Shown here: piece by piece, positions 15,623-21,809 of the stretch
How positions within the stretch are numbered: position 1 is the first letter of the stretch
Layout: the number at the start of each line of letters is the position of its first letter
From: Rubricoccus marinus
GTDB taxonomy: Bacteria; Bacteroidota; Rhodothermia; Rhodothermales; Rubricoccaceae
Assembly: GCF_002257665.1 (NCBI RefSeq)
Contig: NZ_MQWB01000001.1
Location: 144,834 to 208,833, forward strand
Direction of reading: 5' to 3'
Length of the DNA stretch: 64,000 bases
Notes under the pieces: model-generated
What the model saw: the letters and a program-made list of their open reading frames with translations, nothing else
What the model was told of the DNA's origin: nothing
The model's database searches: none
Program-made: the position numbers and the translations under genes

Positions 15623-17716
15623 ATGCGCCGCCTTCTCGTCCTTCTCGCGATGACCGCCACCTCTGTCGCTGCTCAAATCCCGCCAGAGGCGCAACCCGCC
15701 GATGCGCCGGGCGACCCCTACATCTGGCTAGAAGACGTGGAGGGCGAGCGCGCGATGGAGTGGGTAGAGGCTCAAAACGCCCGGAGCGCCGAGGCGCTGC
15801 AGGCCGTGCCGGAGTACGAGGCGCTCTACGCCGACGCGCTGGAGGTCATCACGTCCGACGACCGCATCGCGTACCCGTCCATCATGGGCGACTGGCTCTA
15901 CAACTTCTGGACCGACGAGGACAACGAGCGCGGCCTCTGGCGCCGGACCTCGTGGGAGAGCTACCTGGGCGGAGAGCCCGAGTGGGAGACCGTCCTGGAC
16001 ATCGACGCGCTGGGCGAGGCCGAGGGCGTGAACTGGGCGTACAAGGGCTCTTCCTGCCTCGCACCGGACTACGAGCGCTGCCTCGTGCGCCTCTCGCGCG
16101 GCGGCGCCGACGCCGTCGAGACCCGCGAGTTCGACCTCACGACCAAGACGTTCGTCGCCAGCGGCTTTTCCCTGCCCGAGTCCAAGGGCGCTGTGGCGTG
16201 GCTGAGCGAGGACGAGCTGCTCGTCGCGACCGACTTTGGTGAGGGCTCGATGACGACCTCCGGCTACCCGCGTGTGGTCAAGCGCTGGCAGCGGGGCACG
16301 CCTCTGGCGGAGGCCGAGACGGTCTTCGAGGGCGAAGCGGAGGACGTGGGCTCGTGGGCGTCCGCGCTCAAGCGCGGCGACGAGATCATCGGCGCGGTGG
16401 CGCACCGGCCGAGCTTTTTCGAGGGCTCCCTCCACGTCATGCACGAGGGCGAGTTGGTGCGGCTGGACCTCCCGCTCGACGCCGACCCCGGCATCGTGGG
16501 TGACCACATGACGCTCTACCTCCGCTCGGACTGGGACGCCGGCGGCGAGGCCTACACGGCGGGCTCGCTTCTCGCCATCGACTACGACGCGTTCCTCGGC
16601 GGCAGCCGCGACTTCCAGGCGGTCTTCGTGCCCACCGAGCGCCAGACCGTCGAGGGCACCTCGTCCACGAAGAACACGTTCCTCGTCTCGCTCTTGGACA
16701 ACGTCAACGGCGAGCTCCGACAGTTCCGGTTCGAGGGCGGCGAATGGGTTGGGCGCACGGTGGACGCGCCCGACTTCGGCAGCGTCAGCGTGGTGAGCAC
16801 GAGCGACGACGACGACCGCTTCTTCTTTACCTACAGCTCCTTCCTCCAGCCGACGACGCTCTACCTCGCCTCTGGCGACGGGACCACGCGAGAGGTCACG
16901 CAACTCCCCGCCGAGTTCGACGCCAGCGGCCTGAGCGTCCAGCAGTGGGAGGCGACCTCGGCCGACGGCACGCGCGTCCCGTACTTCATCGTCGCGCCAG
17001 AGGCCCTCGCGATGGACGGCAGCAACCCGACGCAGCTGTACGGCTACGGCGGCTTCGAGGTCTCGCTGACGCCGTCCTACGGCGGTCTGCTCGGCAAGAC
17101 GTGGCTGGAGCGCGGCGGCGTGTACGTGCTCGCCAACATCCGCGGCGGCGGCGAGTTCGGCCCGGCGTGGCACCGCTCGGCGCAGCGCGAAAACCGCCAG
17201 CGCGCCTTCGACGATTTTATCGCGGTGGCGGAGGACCTCATCGCCAGAGGCGTCACCTCGCCGGAGCACCTCGGGATCCGCGGCGGTTCCAACGGCGGCC
17301 TGCTCACGGGCACCGTTATGACGCAGCGGTCGGACCTGTTCAACGGCGTCGTGATCTCGGTCCCGCTTCTCGACATGCGCCGTTACCACACGCTTCTGGC
17401 GGGCGCGAGCTGGATGGCGGAGTACGGCGACCCGGACAACCCAGAGGACTGGGCGTTTATCTCGCAGTACTCGCCCTACCAGAACCTCCGCGAGGACGCC
17501 GATTACCCCCGCCCGCTGTTCACCACGACGACGCGCGACGACCGCGTCCACCCCGGCCACGCGCGCAAGATGGCGGCGAAGATGCTAGCCATGGGCTACG
17601 ACGTGGACTACGTGGAGAACACCGAGGGCGGCCACGGCTCCGGCGTCACGCCCGCGCAGCAGGCGACGATGTGGGCGTCCATCTACAGCTACCTCTGGCG
17701 CCAACTCGGGGGCTGA
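15623..17716 (+). CDS. Prolyl oligopeptidase family serine peptidase (S9A), exported
   Basis: A 697-residue exported peptidase cleaving after proline in short peptides. ATG 15623 is chosen because it gives a clean signal peptide (MRRLLVLLAMTATSVAAQ) just after a promoter box; the longer frame runs through a terminator. The N-terminal part is a seven-bladed propeller (residues about 70-420). The C-terminal alpha/beta hydrolase carries the nucleophile in GIRGGSNGGLLTGTVMTQR, the aspartate in TTTRDDRVHPGHA and the histidine in NTEGGHGSGVT. The oxyanion region is YGYGGFEVSLTPSY. The stop codon is followed at once by the full palindrome that borders the cassette array, and the gene converges on that array. 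Confidence 0.93.
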   Translation: MRRLLVLLAMTATSVAAQIPPEAQPADAPGDPYIWLEDVEGERAMEWVEAQNARSAEALQAVPEYEALYADALEVITSDDRIAYPSIMGDWLYNFWTDEDNERGLWRRTSWESYLGGEPEWETVLDIDALGEAEGVNWAYKGSSCLAPDYERCLVRLSRGGADAVETREFDLTTKTFVASGFSLPESKGAVAWLSEDELLVATDFGEGSMTTSGYPRVVKRWQRGTPLAEAETVFEGEAEDVGSWASALKRGDEIIGAVAHRPSFFEGSLHVMHEGELVRLDLPLDADPGIVGDHMTLYLRSDWDAGGEAYTAGSLLAIDYDAFLGGSRDFQAVFVPTERQTVEGTSSTKNTFLVSLLDNVNGELRQFRFEGGEWVGRTVDAPDFGSVSVVSTSDDDDRFFFTYSSFLQPTTLYLASGDGTTREVTQLPAEFDASGLSVQQWEATSADGTRVPYFIVAPEALAMDGSNPTQLYGYGGFEVSLTPSYGGLLGKTWLERGGVYVLANIRGGGEFGPAWHRSAQRENRQRAFDDFIAVAEDLIARGVTSPEHLGIRGGSNGGLLTGTVMTQRSDLFNGVVISVPLLDMRRYHTLLAGASWMAEYGDPDNPEDWAFISQYSPYQNLREDADYPRPLFTTTTRDDRVHPGHARKMAAKMLAMGYDVDYVENTEGGHGSGVTPAQQATMWASIYSYLWRQLGG

Positions 17717-17717
17717 G

Positions 17718-17733
17718 CCTCTGGCGCCAGAGG
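17718..17733. repeat. Full palindrome bordering the cassette array (left)
   Basis: CCTCTGGCGCCAGAGG directly after the peptidase stop codon. From here to 20537 no copy of the 9-mer occurs; the next is an identical palindrome directly beside the stop codon of the convergent dehydrogenase gene. Confidence 0.9.
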
Positions 17734-17779
17734 CCAGACGGCGCGAAGGCGCTAGCCCCTCTTCGGCGTGCAGCCGCGG

Positions 17780-17786
17780 GTTAGGC
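17780..17786 (-). repeat. Truncated attC half-site (E) ending the cassette array
   Basis: On the minus strand GCCTAAC overlaps the stop codon of the 116-residue cassette gene and continues as CCGCGGCTGCACGCCGA, matching the left arm of the four complete sites. The right arm and GTT core expected about 125 nt further on are missing; that position is inside the peptidase gene. The array therefore ends in a broken site. Confidence 0.7.
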
Positions 17787-18131
17787 GGCACGGCGGGCAC
17801 CGCACGCTGCACAGAGTTTAGCCTGCGGCGTGCGGAGAGGTTTGCCGCACGTCTGGCACGGAGGGCCGTAGATCGATACTCGGTGGTGGTGCAGCGCGAG
17901 AGGGTTCGTCTCACGATAGCCCGTTAGCCGCTCGTACAGGTCGAGCGCCTCGGCGTACTGGGCCTGCAACTTGTCTCCCTCCGTCACCTCGGCCAAGCTG
18001 GCGCCGGTCGCCTGCCGTCGCGCTTTGATGTTGCGGATGCCGCGTCGTAGGGCAGCGGCCATCTCGGGCCACTCGTCTTCGTCCAGCATCGGCATCTCCT
18101 GCTGGCACCGCCAGCACCACAACTCGGTCAT
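17781..18131 (-). CDS. Cassette gene 5: small zinc-ribbon protein
   Basis: A 116-residue protein with two CxxC pairs at each end: CWRC near residue 6 at the N-terminus, and CQTCGKPLRTPQAKLCAACG near the C-terminus, which look like zinc ribbons. The middle is helical and charged. I do not recognise a named family and assign no function. It is the last gene of the cassette array, in the same direction as the attC sites, with only a 28-nt leader after the GTTACAC core and no promoter of its own. It lacks the host 9-mer. Confidence 0.7.
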   Translation of the reverse strand: MTELWCWRCQQEMPMLDEDEWPEMAAALRRGIRNIKARRQATGASLAEVTEGDKLQAQYAEALDLYERLTGYRETNPLALHHHRVSIYGPPCQTCGKPLRTPQAKLCAACGARRAA

Positions 18132-18159
18132 GTCCGGTAGCGAGAGGATGGGGAGTGCC

Positions 18160-18288
18160 GTGTAACAGAATGCGGCTCACCCGCGAAGGGCAACGGCCGC
18201 TGGCGATGGTTCGGAGCGGAGGATACGCGATGCCAGAACGAGGCGAAAACGCTACGGCGTGCGGTCGGCCTGCAGTGGCGGGTTCTGC
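18160..18288 (-). repeat. attC site D (129 bp)
   Basis: Starts on the minus strand with R'' GCAGAAC (18288-18282) then CCGCCACTGCAGGCCGAC and ends with GGGTGAGCCGCATTCT and the core GTTACAC (18166-18160). R'' matches the GTTCTGC that opens the 155-residue cassette. The R' core belongs to the next cassette. Confidence 0.8.
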
Positions 18289-18295
18289 AGCCGGA

Positions 18296-18763
18296 TCACA
18301 GCAGCCCGCCGAACTCGCGCAGCTTTTGTAGCTCGTCCGTAGCGGGATCGTAGGCGATCAGCGCAAGCTCGCTCATGTTCTCGGGCGTCAAGATGACCGG
18401 CTTGCTCAACGCGCGGCCTATGCCTGCCATGAACTCGAACACGGCCTCTGCGTCCGCTGACACTTCCACCTCGCGCGGGTCGAGGTCGAACTCTATCTCT
18501 TCCTTGGCGAAGAAGTGGCTGTTCACTACGATCCCGTCCACGTCTATCTGCAGCAGCGGGCGCACGTCGTCTGGTCCACCAAACGCTTCCGCCGCATGAA
18601 CCGGAATCGGTTCGACCGACGCCCGCTTGAACGTCAGGTTGTAGCGGCTGGTCCTGAGGAAGTCGAGGAGCCGTTGCCAGTCGTCGAGTGAGGAATCAAG
18701 GACGTAGATGTCGCGCCAGCTTCCATCCCACTCGAACGCCAATTGGACCTTTTCCCATTCCAT
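18296..18763 (-). CDS. Cassette gene 4: hypothetical protein
   Basis: A 155-residue soluble acidic protein with no signal peptide or membrane segment and no family that I recognise. The N-terminus (VQLAFEWDGSWRDIYVLDSSLDDWQRLLDFLR) looks like a small alpha/beta immunity- or toxin-associated fold, but this is only an impression. It starts 23 nt after the GTTCTGC core of attC C and its stop lies 8 nt before the R'' of attC D, so it fills its cassette. No promoter and no 9-mer copies. Confidence 0.7.
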   Translation of the reverse strand: MEWEKVQLAFEWDGSWRDIYVLDSSLDDWQRLLDFLRTSRYNLTFKRASVEPIPVHAAEAFGGPDDVRPLLQIDVDGIVVNSHFFAKEEIEFDLDPREVEVSADAEAVFEFMAGIGRALSKPVILTPENMSELALIAYDPATDELQKLREFGGLL

Positions 18764-18786
18764 GACGAGGGTAGCGACGGGAGGCT

Positions 18787-18914
18787 GCAGAACAGTGGAC
18801 CGCTCAGCCGCCCCAAGCTAAGGGCGCGACGGTAGCCCGAAGCTACGGAGACGCCGAAGCCCGGTGGAACCGAGACGCTGGCGCTTGGGGTCGGCCTGTA
18901 GCGGTGAGTTCTAC
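18787..18914 (-). repeat. attC site C (128 bp)
   Basis: R'' GTAGAAC (18914-18908), left arm TCACCGCTACAGGCCGACCCCAAGC; right arm GCTTGGGGCGGCTGAGCGGT, then core GTTCTGC (18793-18787). The arms pair: CCCCAAGC with GCTTGGGG and ACCGCT with AGCGGT, giving the long folded stem that integrases use. R'' is the exact complement of the GTTCTAC opening this cassette. Confidence 0.85.
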
Positions 18915-19303
18915 CGCGCGGAGTCACGGATCTCGTGCCAACCCACGGCACGCTCGCGCTCGCGGACGCGCCCGGACTTGATCTCCGTCCTCTCGAAGAA
19001 GTGGCCCGGGGCCCACATGAGGTTGCCCTCGATTGCGCGAGCGATCAGTTCTTCCCGGTCTGCCGGACTTGTGACCCTTTCAAGCGCCCAGACCCGCCAG
19101 CGGGGCAAGTAGACAGACCACCACAACCAGGCAAGCGCGATGGGCACAACGATGGCGGCGAGGCCAAACAAGCCCGTGAGGCCGAGGCGCTCCCCGAACA
19201 CGACGAACAGGCCCAGAGGGACGACCATGATCAGCATCACGGGGATGCCTACTGTTGCCGTCCCGACGCGCAACGCCTTCTCTACTGAGACCGGGTCTGG
19301 CAT
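18911..19303 (-). CDS. Cassette gene 3: small two-helix membrane protein
   Basis: The start is set at the ATG at 19303, giving 130 residues; the longer frame runs back through attC B. Two membrane segments follow each other (VGIPVMLIMVVPLGLFVVF near residues 15-35 and GLFGLAAIVVPIALAWLWW near 43-62). A soluble charged C-terminal domain (LERVTSPADREELIARAIEGNLMW, then REREQ-like charge) faces the cytosol or periplasm. No family is recognised. It is a cassette gene: 12 nt separate the GTTCTAC core from the start, and the stop codon overlaps R'' of attC C. Confidence 0.7.
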   Translation of the reverse strand: MPDPVSVEKALRVGTATVGIPVMLIMVVPLGLFVVFGERLGLTGLFGLAAIVVPIALAWLWWSVYLPRWRVWALERVTSPADREELIARAIEGNLMWAPGHFFERTEIKSGRVRERERAVGWHEIRDSAR

Positions 19304-19315
19304 AGCAAGAGCGCG

Positions 19316-19440
19316 GTAGAACAGCTGGCCGCTCTGCCGCCGCCCGAGTGGCGACGCGCTCGGCCGAGGCGAAAGTAGGTGGTGAACCTGAACAGGGCAA
19401 CGACGTTGGCCGGGCGGTCGGCCGCAGCGGCGAGTTCTGC
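19316..19440 (-). repeat. attC site B (125 bp)
   Basis: R'' GCAGAAC (19440-19434), left arm TCGCCGCTGCGGCCGACC, right arm GGCAGAGCGGCCAGCT and core GTTCTAC (19322-19316). R'' complements the GTTCTGC that opens the 119-residue cassette. Confidence 0.8.
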
Positions 19441-19451
19441 GGCGGCGGCAG

Positions 19452-19811
19452 TCAGAGCGAACTGTACTCGCCTCGCTCAAGCGCGTCACCGCCTGCATCC
19501 GTCGCGGTGAACCAGTACAGCGGGAGCCCTGACCGTTCGAGCGGCGGCTTCCAGACTGCTGGGTCGTCGAGCACGCCGAGTGCTTTGACGGTTGGCATTG
19601 TTTCCTCGGTTGGCCCCTCGGGACCGCTGTGAAACCGGACGTGCCCCATGTCGAGCAAGGAGCGCATGGCTCTGTCAGCCGCCCGGACCTTTGTCTCTTG
19701 ATTGATCTCCGGGTACTGAGAGTTGAGGCCCCAGATGACCTCGTAGAGGCCAGAATAGTCCTCGACGCCGAAGCTGACCGCGAGCGACTTTGCGATGTAT
19801 AGGTCGATCAT
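19452..19811 (-). CDS. Cassette gene 2: hypothetical protein
   Basis: A 119-residue soluble protein beginning MIDLYIAKSLAVSFGVEDYS. The spacing of helices and the sequence RAADRAMRSLLDMGHVRF, then TDAGGDALE, give the look of a winged-helix-like fold, but no key residues identify a family. It starts 19 nt after the GTTCTGC core of attC A and ends 11 nt before R'' of attC B. No signal peptide, promoter or 9-mer copy. Confidence 0.7.
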   Translation of the reverse strand: MIDLYIAKSLAVSFGVEDYSGLYEVIWGLNSQYPEINQETKVRAADRAMRSLLDMGHVRFHSGPEGPTEETMPTVKALGVLDDPAVWKPPLERSGLPLYWFTATDAGGDALERGEYSSL

Positions 19812-19830
19812 CGGCTAAGGCAGAGCCGCC

Positions 19831-19959
19831 GCAGAACAGATGGCCGCTCAACCGCGAAGGGCTGAGGGCTTGATTATCGGACGAAGCGAAAGTAGCGCCG
19901 ACGCTCGGACGAGCCGGGAGCGCTGACGCCCTTCGTCGGCTTGCAGCGGCGAGTTAGGC
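19831..19959 (-). repeat. attC site A (129 bp)
   Basis: R'' GCCTAAC (19959-19953) overlapping the stop codon, left arm TCGCCGCTGCAAGCCGACGAAGGGC, right arm GCCCTTCGCGGTTGAGCGGC and core GTTCTGC (19837-19831). GAAGGGC pairs with GCCCTTC. R'' is the exact complement of the GTTAGGC that opens the 105-residue cassette. Confidence 0.85.
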
Positions 19960-20271
19960 AGCCACGGCGGTAAGGGCAGCTTGAAAGCCAGTGCCGCGGC
20001 CTTTACGGAGATAGAGGCGTTCGAAGTCCGGGAGAGACGGCACACGCTGAATGGCGCAGTGCATTCCGGTTGCATCCAGCAAAGAGAGTAGGTCTTCGCG
20101 GCTCACGACCAACTCGTAGAACTTCGTCATGCCGTGCTCGTCTGCCGGTTTGAACTGCTCCGCCCATGTCCCGAAGTCGTTCAGAGAGAAGTTTGACGCG
20201 CGGATCAGAAACCGCTCGCCTGGCGGCGGCGCATCGAGTCGGATCACGCTCTTGAATCTCTCTTTTGCCAT
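19954..20271 (-). CDS. Cassette gene 1: hypothetical protein
   Basis: A 105-residue soluble protein, MAKERFKSVIRLDAPPPGERFLI at the start, with no recognisable family. It is the first cassette gene in the direction of reading: a GTTAGGC core (20295-20289) lies 17 nt before the ATG and the stop codon overlaps the R'' box of attC A. The absence of a promoter and of the host 9-mer supports foreign origin. Confidence 0.7.
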   Translation of the reverse strand: MAKERFKSVIRLDAPPPGERFLIRASNFSLNDFGTWAEQFKPADEHGMTKFYELVVSREDLLSLLDATGMHCAIQRVPSLPDFERLYLRKGRGTGFQAALTAVAA

Positions 20272-20288
20272 ACGCTAAGGTAGTGGCC

Positions 20289-20400
20289 GCCTAACTAATA
20301 CTTCAGCGGCACTGAGTGCCGGTTGAAGTCCGGAATCGGGACAAAAGGCGGAAGCTGGGCGGCATGAAGCGACGGTTTCCGCACTTCATGCGTCAGAACA
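20289..20400 (-). repeat. Entry border of the array: GTTAGGC core with two hairpins
   Basis: The GTTAGGC core (20295-20289) that opens the first cassette is preceded on the minus strand by a hairpin, ACTTCA plus CCGGCAC pairing across a short loop with GTGCCG plus TGAAGT, and further upstream by CATGAAG/CTTCATG. These arms do not match the other attC sites. It may be a remnant of attI or an unrelated attC. Between it and the dehydrogenase gene I see no gene. Confidence 0.45.
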
Positions 20401-20537
20401 TCCGGGAAGCGGAATGTGAAGGAACGCCTGCGCAAACGAGAACGCAAGCATGAATCGCCCCGGGCGCTGCCCAAACGCCGCCATGGCTCCGGCGTCGTCC
20501 TCTGGCCTCGCGGCCGAAACGCCGCACTCGGCCACGG

Positions 20538-20553
20538 CCTCTGGCGCCAGAGG
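20538..20553. repeat. Full palindrome bordering the cassette array (right)
   Basis: CCTCTGGCGCCAGAGG abutting the stop codon (20554) of the dehydrogenase gene. Together with the copy at 17718-17733 it frames the motif-free cassette array. Confidence 0.9.
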
Positions 20554-21519
20554 CTAGCTCAGCATCGCGAGGCCTGTGGCCTCCTCGCACGCGCGCCAGA
20601 GGCGCCGCGCCGCCTCCTCGTCCCGGGCCTGCGGCATGATCTCCGCGCGCGTCGGCGTGCCGCGCATCTCGCGGAAGCCGTCCGGTCCGATGTAATCCGC
20701 GGGCTGGACCGTTGGCGAGGCGGCGGCGGCGAGCGTGGGGAGTGCGCCCCTCCATGGCGGCATCGCCACGAGGTTGATAAGCGGCCCCATTAGCATCGCG
20801 CGGATGGGCGAGCCACTCATCATGTCCGTCGCGAGGTTGGTAGCCGAGATGCCCGGGTGCGCCGCCACGCTGATCGCGTCCGCGCCCGTGTCCGTCAGCC
20901 GCCGCTGCATCTCCAGCGCGAGCATGAGGTCGGCCAGCTTGCTCTGCCGGTACGCCGTCCACGGGTCGTAGCGTGCCTCGCTGTTGAGGTCGTCGAAGTG
21001 GATCCGCCCCTCGCGGTGCGCGATGCTGCTGAGCCACACCACGCGGGCCGCTGGCGGCATTAGCAGGTGCGGCAGCAGGCGCGCCGTAAGCGCGAAGTGC
21101 CCGAGCACGTTGGTGCCGAACTGCATCTCGAAGCCGTCCGCCGTCTCGCGCCGCTCGGGCAACGCCATCACCCCCGCGTTGTTGACCAGCAGGTCCACGC
21201 GCTGCTTGAGCCCATCGCCCGGGCCCTCTGGCGCCGTCGAGGTGGCGGTGAAGGTGGCGGCGAAGGCCTCCACGCTCGCGAGGTCCGCGAGGTCGAGGTG
21301 CCGCACCTCCACGTCGGCTCCTGGGACCGTGCTCTTGATGTCCATCCGCGCCGCGTTGCCCTTGTCCAGGTTGCGGCACGCCATGACAACACGCGCGCCC
21401 AGCGCCGCGAGCGCGCGCGAGGCTTCAAGCCCGATCCCGGAGTTGGCGCCGGTCACGATGGCGGTGCGTCCGGTCTGGCGGGGAAGGTGGGTCAGCGCCC
21501 AGGAAACGGAGTCGGACAT
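20554..21519 (-). CDS. Short-chain dehydrogenase/reductase (retinol dehydrogenase-like)
   Basis: A 321-residue NAD(P)-dependent oxidoreductase. ATG 21519 is chosen because [30 protein letters not shown] puts the TGANSGIG cofactor motif near residue 23, as in the family; the longer frame is low-complexity. LLVNNAG lies near residue 100, the active-site serine in WLSSIAH near 150 and the catalytic AYRQSK (YxxxK) near 183. It is closest in pattern to retinol dehydrogenase/WWOX-like SDRs; the substrate is unknown. It is divergent from the FadE-type gene, and palindromic sites lie between them, so it may act in lipid metabolism. Its 3' end borders the cassette array. Confidence 0.9.
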   Translation of the reverse strand: MSDSVSWALTHLPRQTGRTAIVTGANSGIGLEASRALAALGARVVMACRNLDKGNAARMDIKSTVPGADVEVRHLDLADLASVEAFAATFTATSTAPEGPGDGLKQRVDLLVNNAGVMALPERRETADGFEMQFGTNVLGHFALTARLLPHLLMPPAARVVWLSSIAHREGRIHFDDLNSEARYDPWTAYRQSKLADLMLALEMQRRLTDTGADAISVAAHPGISATNLATDMMSGSPIRAMLMGPLINLVAMPPWRGALPTLAAAASPTVQPADYIGPDGFREMRGTPTRAEIMPQARDEEAARRLWRACEEATGLAMLS

Positions 21520-21697
21520 GCGTGCGGGGGAGGGGAGAGGCCCGCACCCGCCAGAGGCCCCGCGGTTTCCGTCGCGCCCCGTCGGGGGCGGGCCTCTGGC
21601 GAGAGTGCCGGCCGCCGGCACCGTCTGCGCCAGGGGCCATCGTGGGGACGCCTCGCGTGGGGGGGACGCGCGAAGCGCTTGCGTAACAGAGAGCTGT

Positions 21698-21714
21698 GGT
21701 TTACACTGTTAACC
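21698..21714. promoter_or_regulatory. 17-bp operator palindrome, copy 1
   Basis: GGTTTACACTGTTAACC: the half-sites GGTTTACA and TGTTAACC are inverted around a single central base. Its reverse complement differs from copy 2 (21790-21806) only at that centre. It lies between the divergent dehydrogenase and acyl-CoA dehydrogenase genes. A dimeric TetR-type repressor site is the likeliest reading. Confidence 0.65.
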
Positions 21715-21789
21715 TTCTGCATACGCGCGGGCGCCTCCCGGCTACTCGCGTGCGCCCGCACCCGCCAGAGGCCCCCGCTCAGCCCTCCG

Positions 21790-21806
21790 GGTTAACACTG
21801 TAAACC
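21790..21806. promoter_or_regulatory. 17-bp operator palindrome, copy 2, at the fadE start
   Basis: GGTTAACACTGTAAACC ends 3 nt before the fadE ATG, so a bound protein would block the start region. It lies 92 bp from copy 1, centre to centre, close to nine helical turns, compatible with looping. Confidence 0.65.
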
Positions 21807-21809
21807 GAC

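Larger units (their letters stand above)
17734..20537 (-). mobile_element. Integron cassette array without integrase (CALIN), five cassettes
   Basis: Five short genes (105, 119, 130, 155 and 116 residues), all on the minus strand, alternate with four complete attC-like sites of 125-129 bp and one half-site. In three cassettes the first seven bases are the exact complement of the R'' box at the end of the same cassette (GTTAGGC with GCCTAAC; GTTCTGC with GCAGAAC, twice; GTTCTAC with GTAGAAC), as expected if each once existed as a circle closed at that point. No tyrosine recombinase lies in the window. The segment has none of the host's 9-mers and is bounded by two full palindromes, between two convergent host genes. 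Confidence 0.85.

Noticed and set aside
18868-18880. A single GAGACGCTGG like the HTCS operator
   Set aside because: It is one half-site only, inside the loop of attC C, without a partner 21 bp away.
20289-20400. A genuine attI site at the entry border
   Set aside because: Only the GTTAGGC core and unrelated hairpins are seen, and no integrase gene is adjacent; not enough to call attI.
17734-20537. CRISPR-like or REP-like spaced repeats in the small-gene region
   Set aside because: The 125-129 bp sites alternate with genes and show paired attC arms and cores, which fits integron cassettes and not CRISPR or REP.
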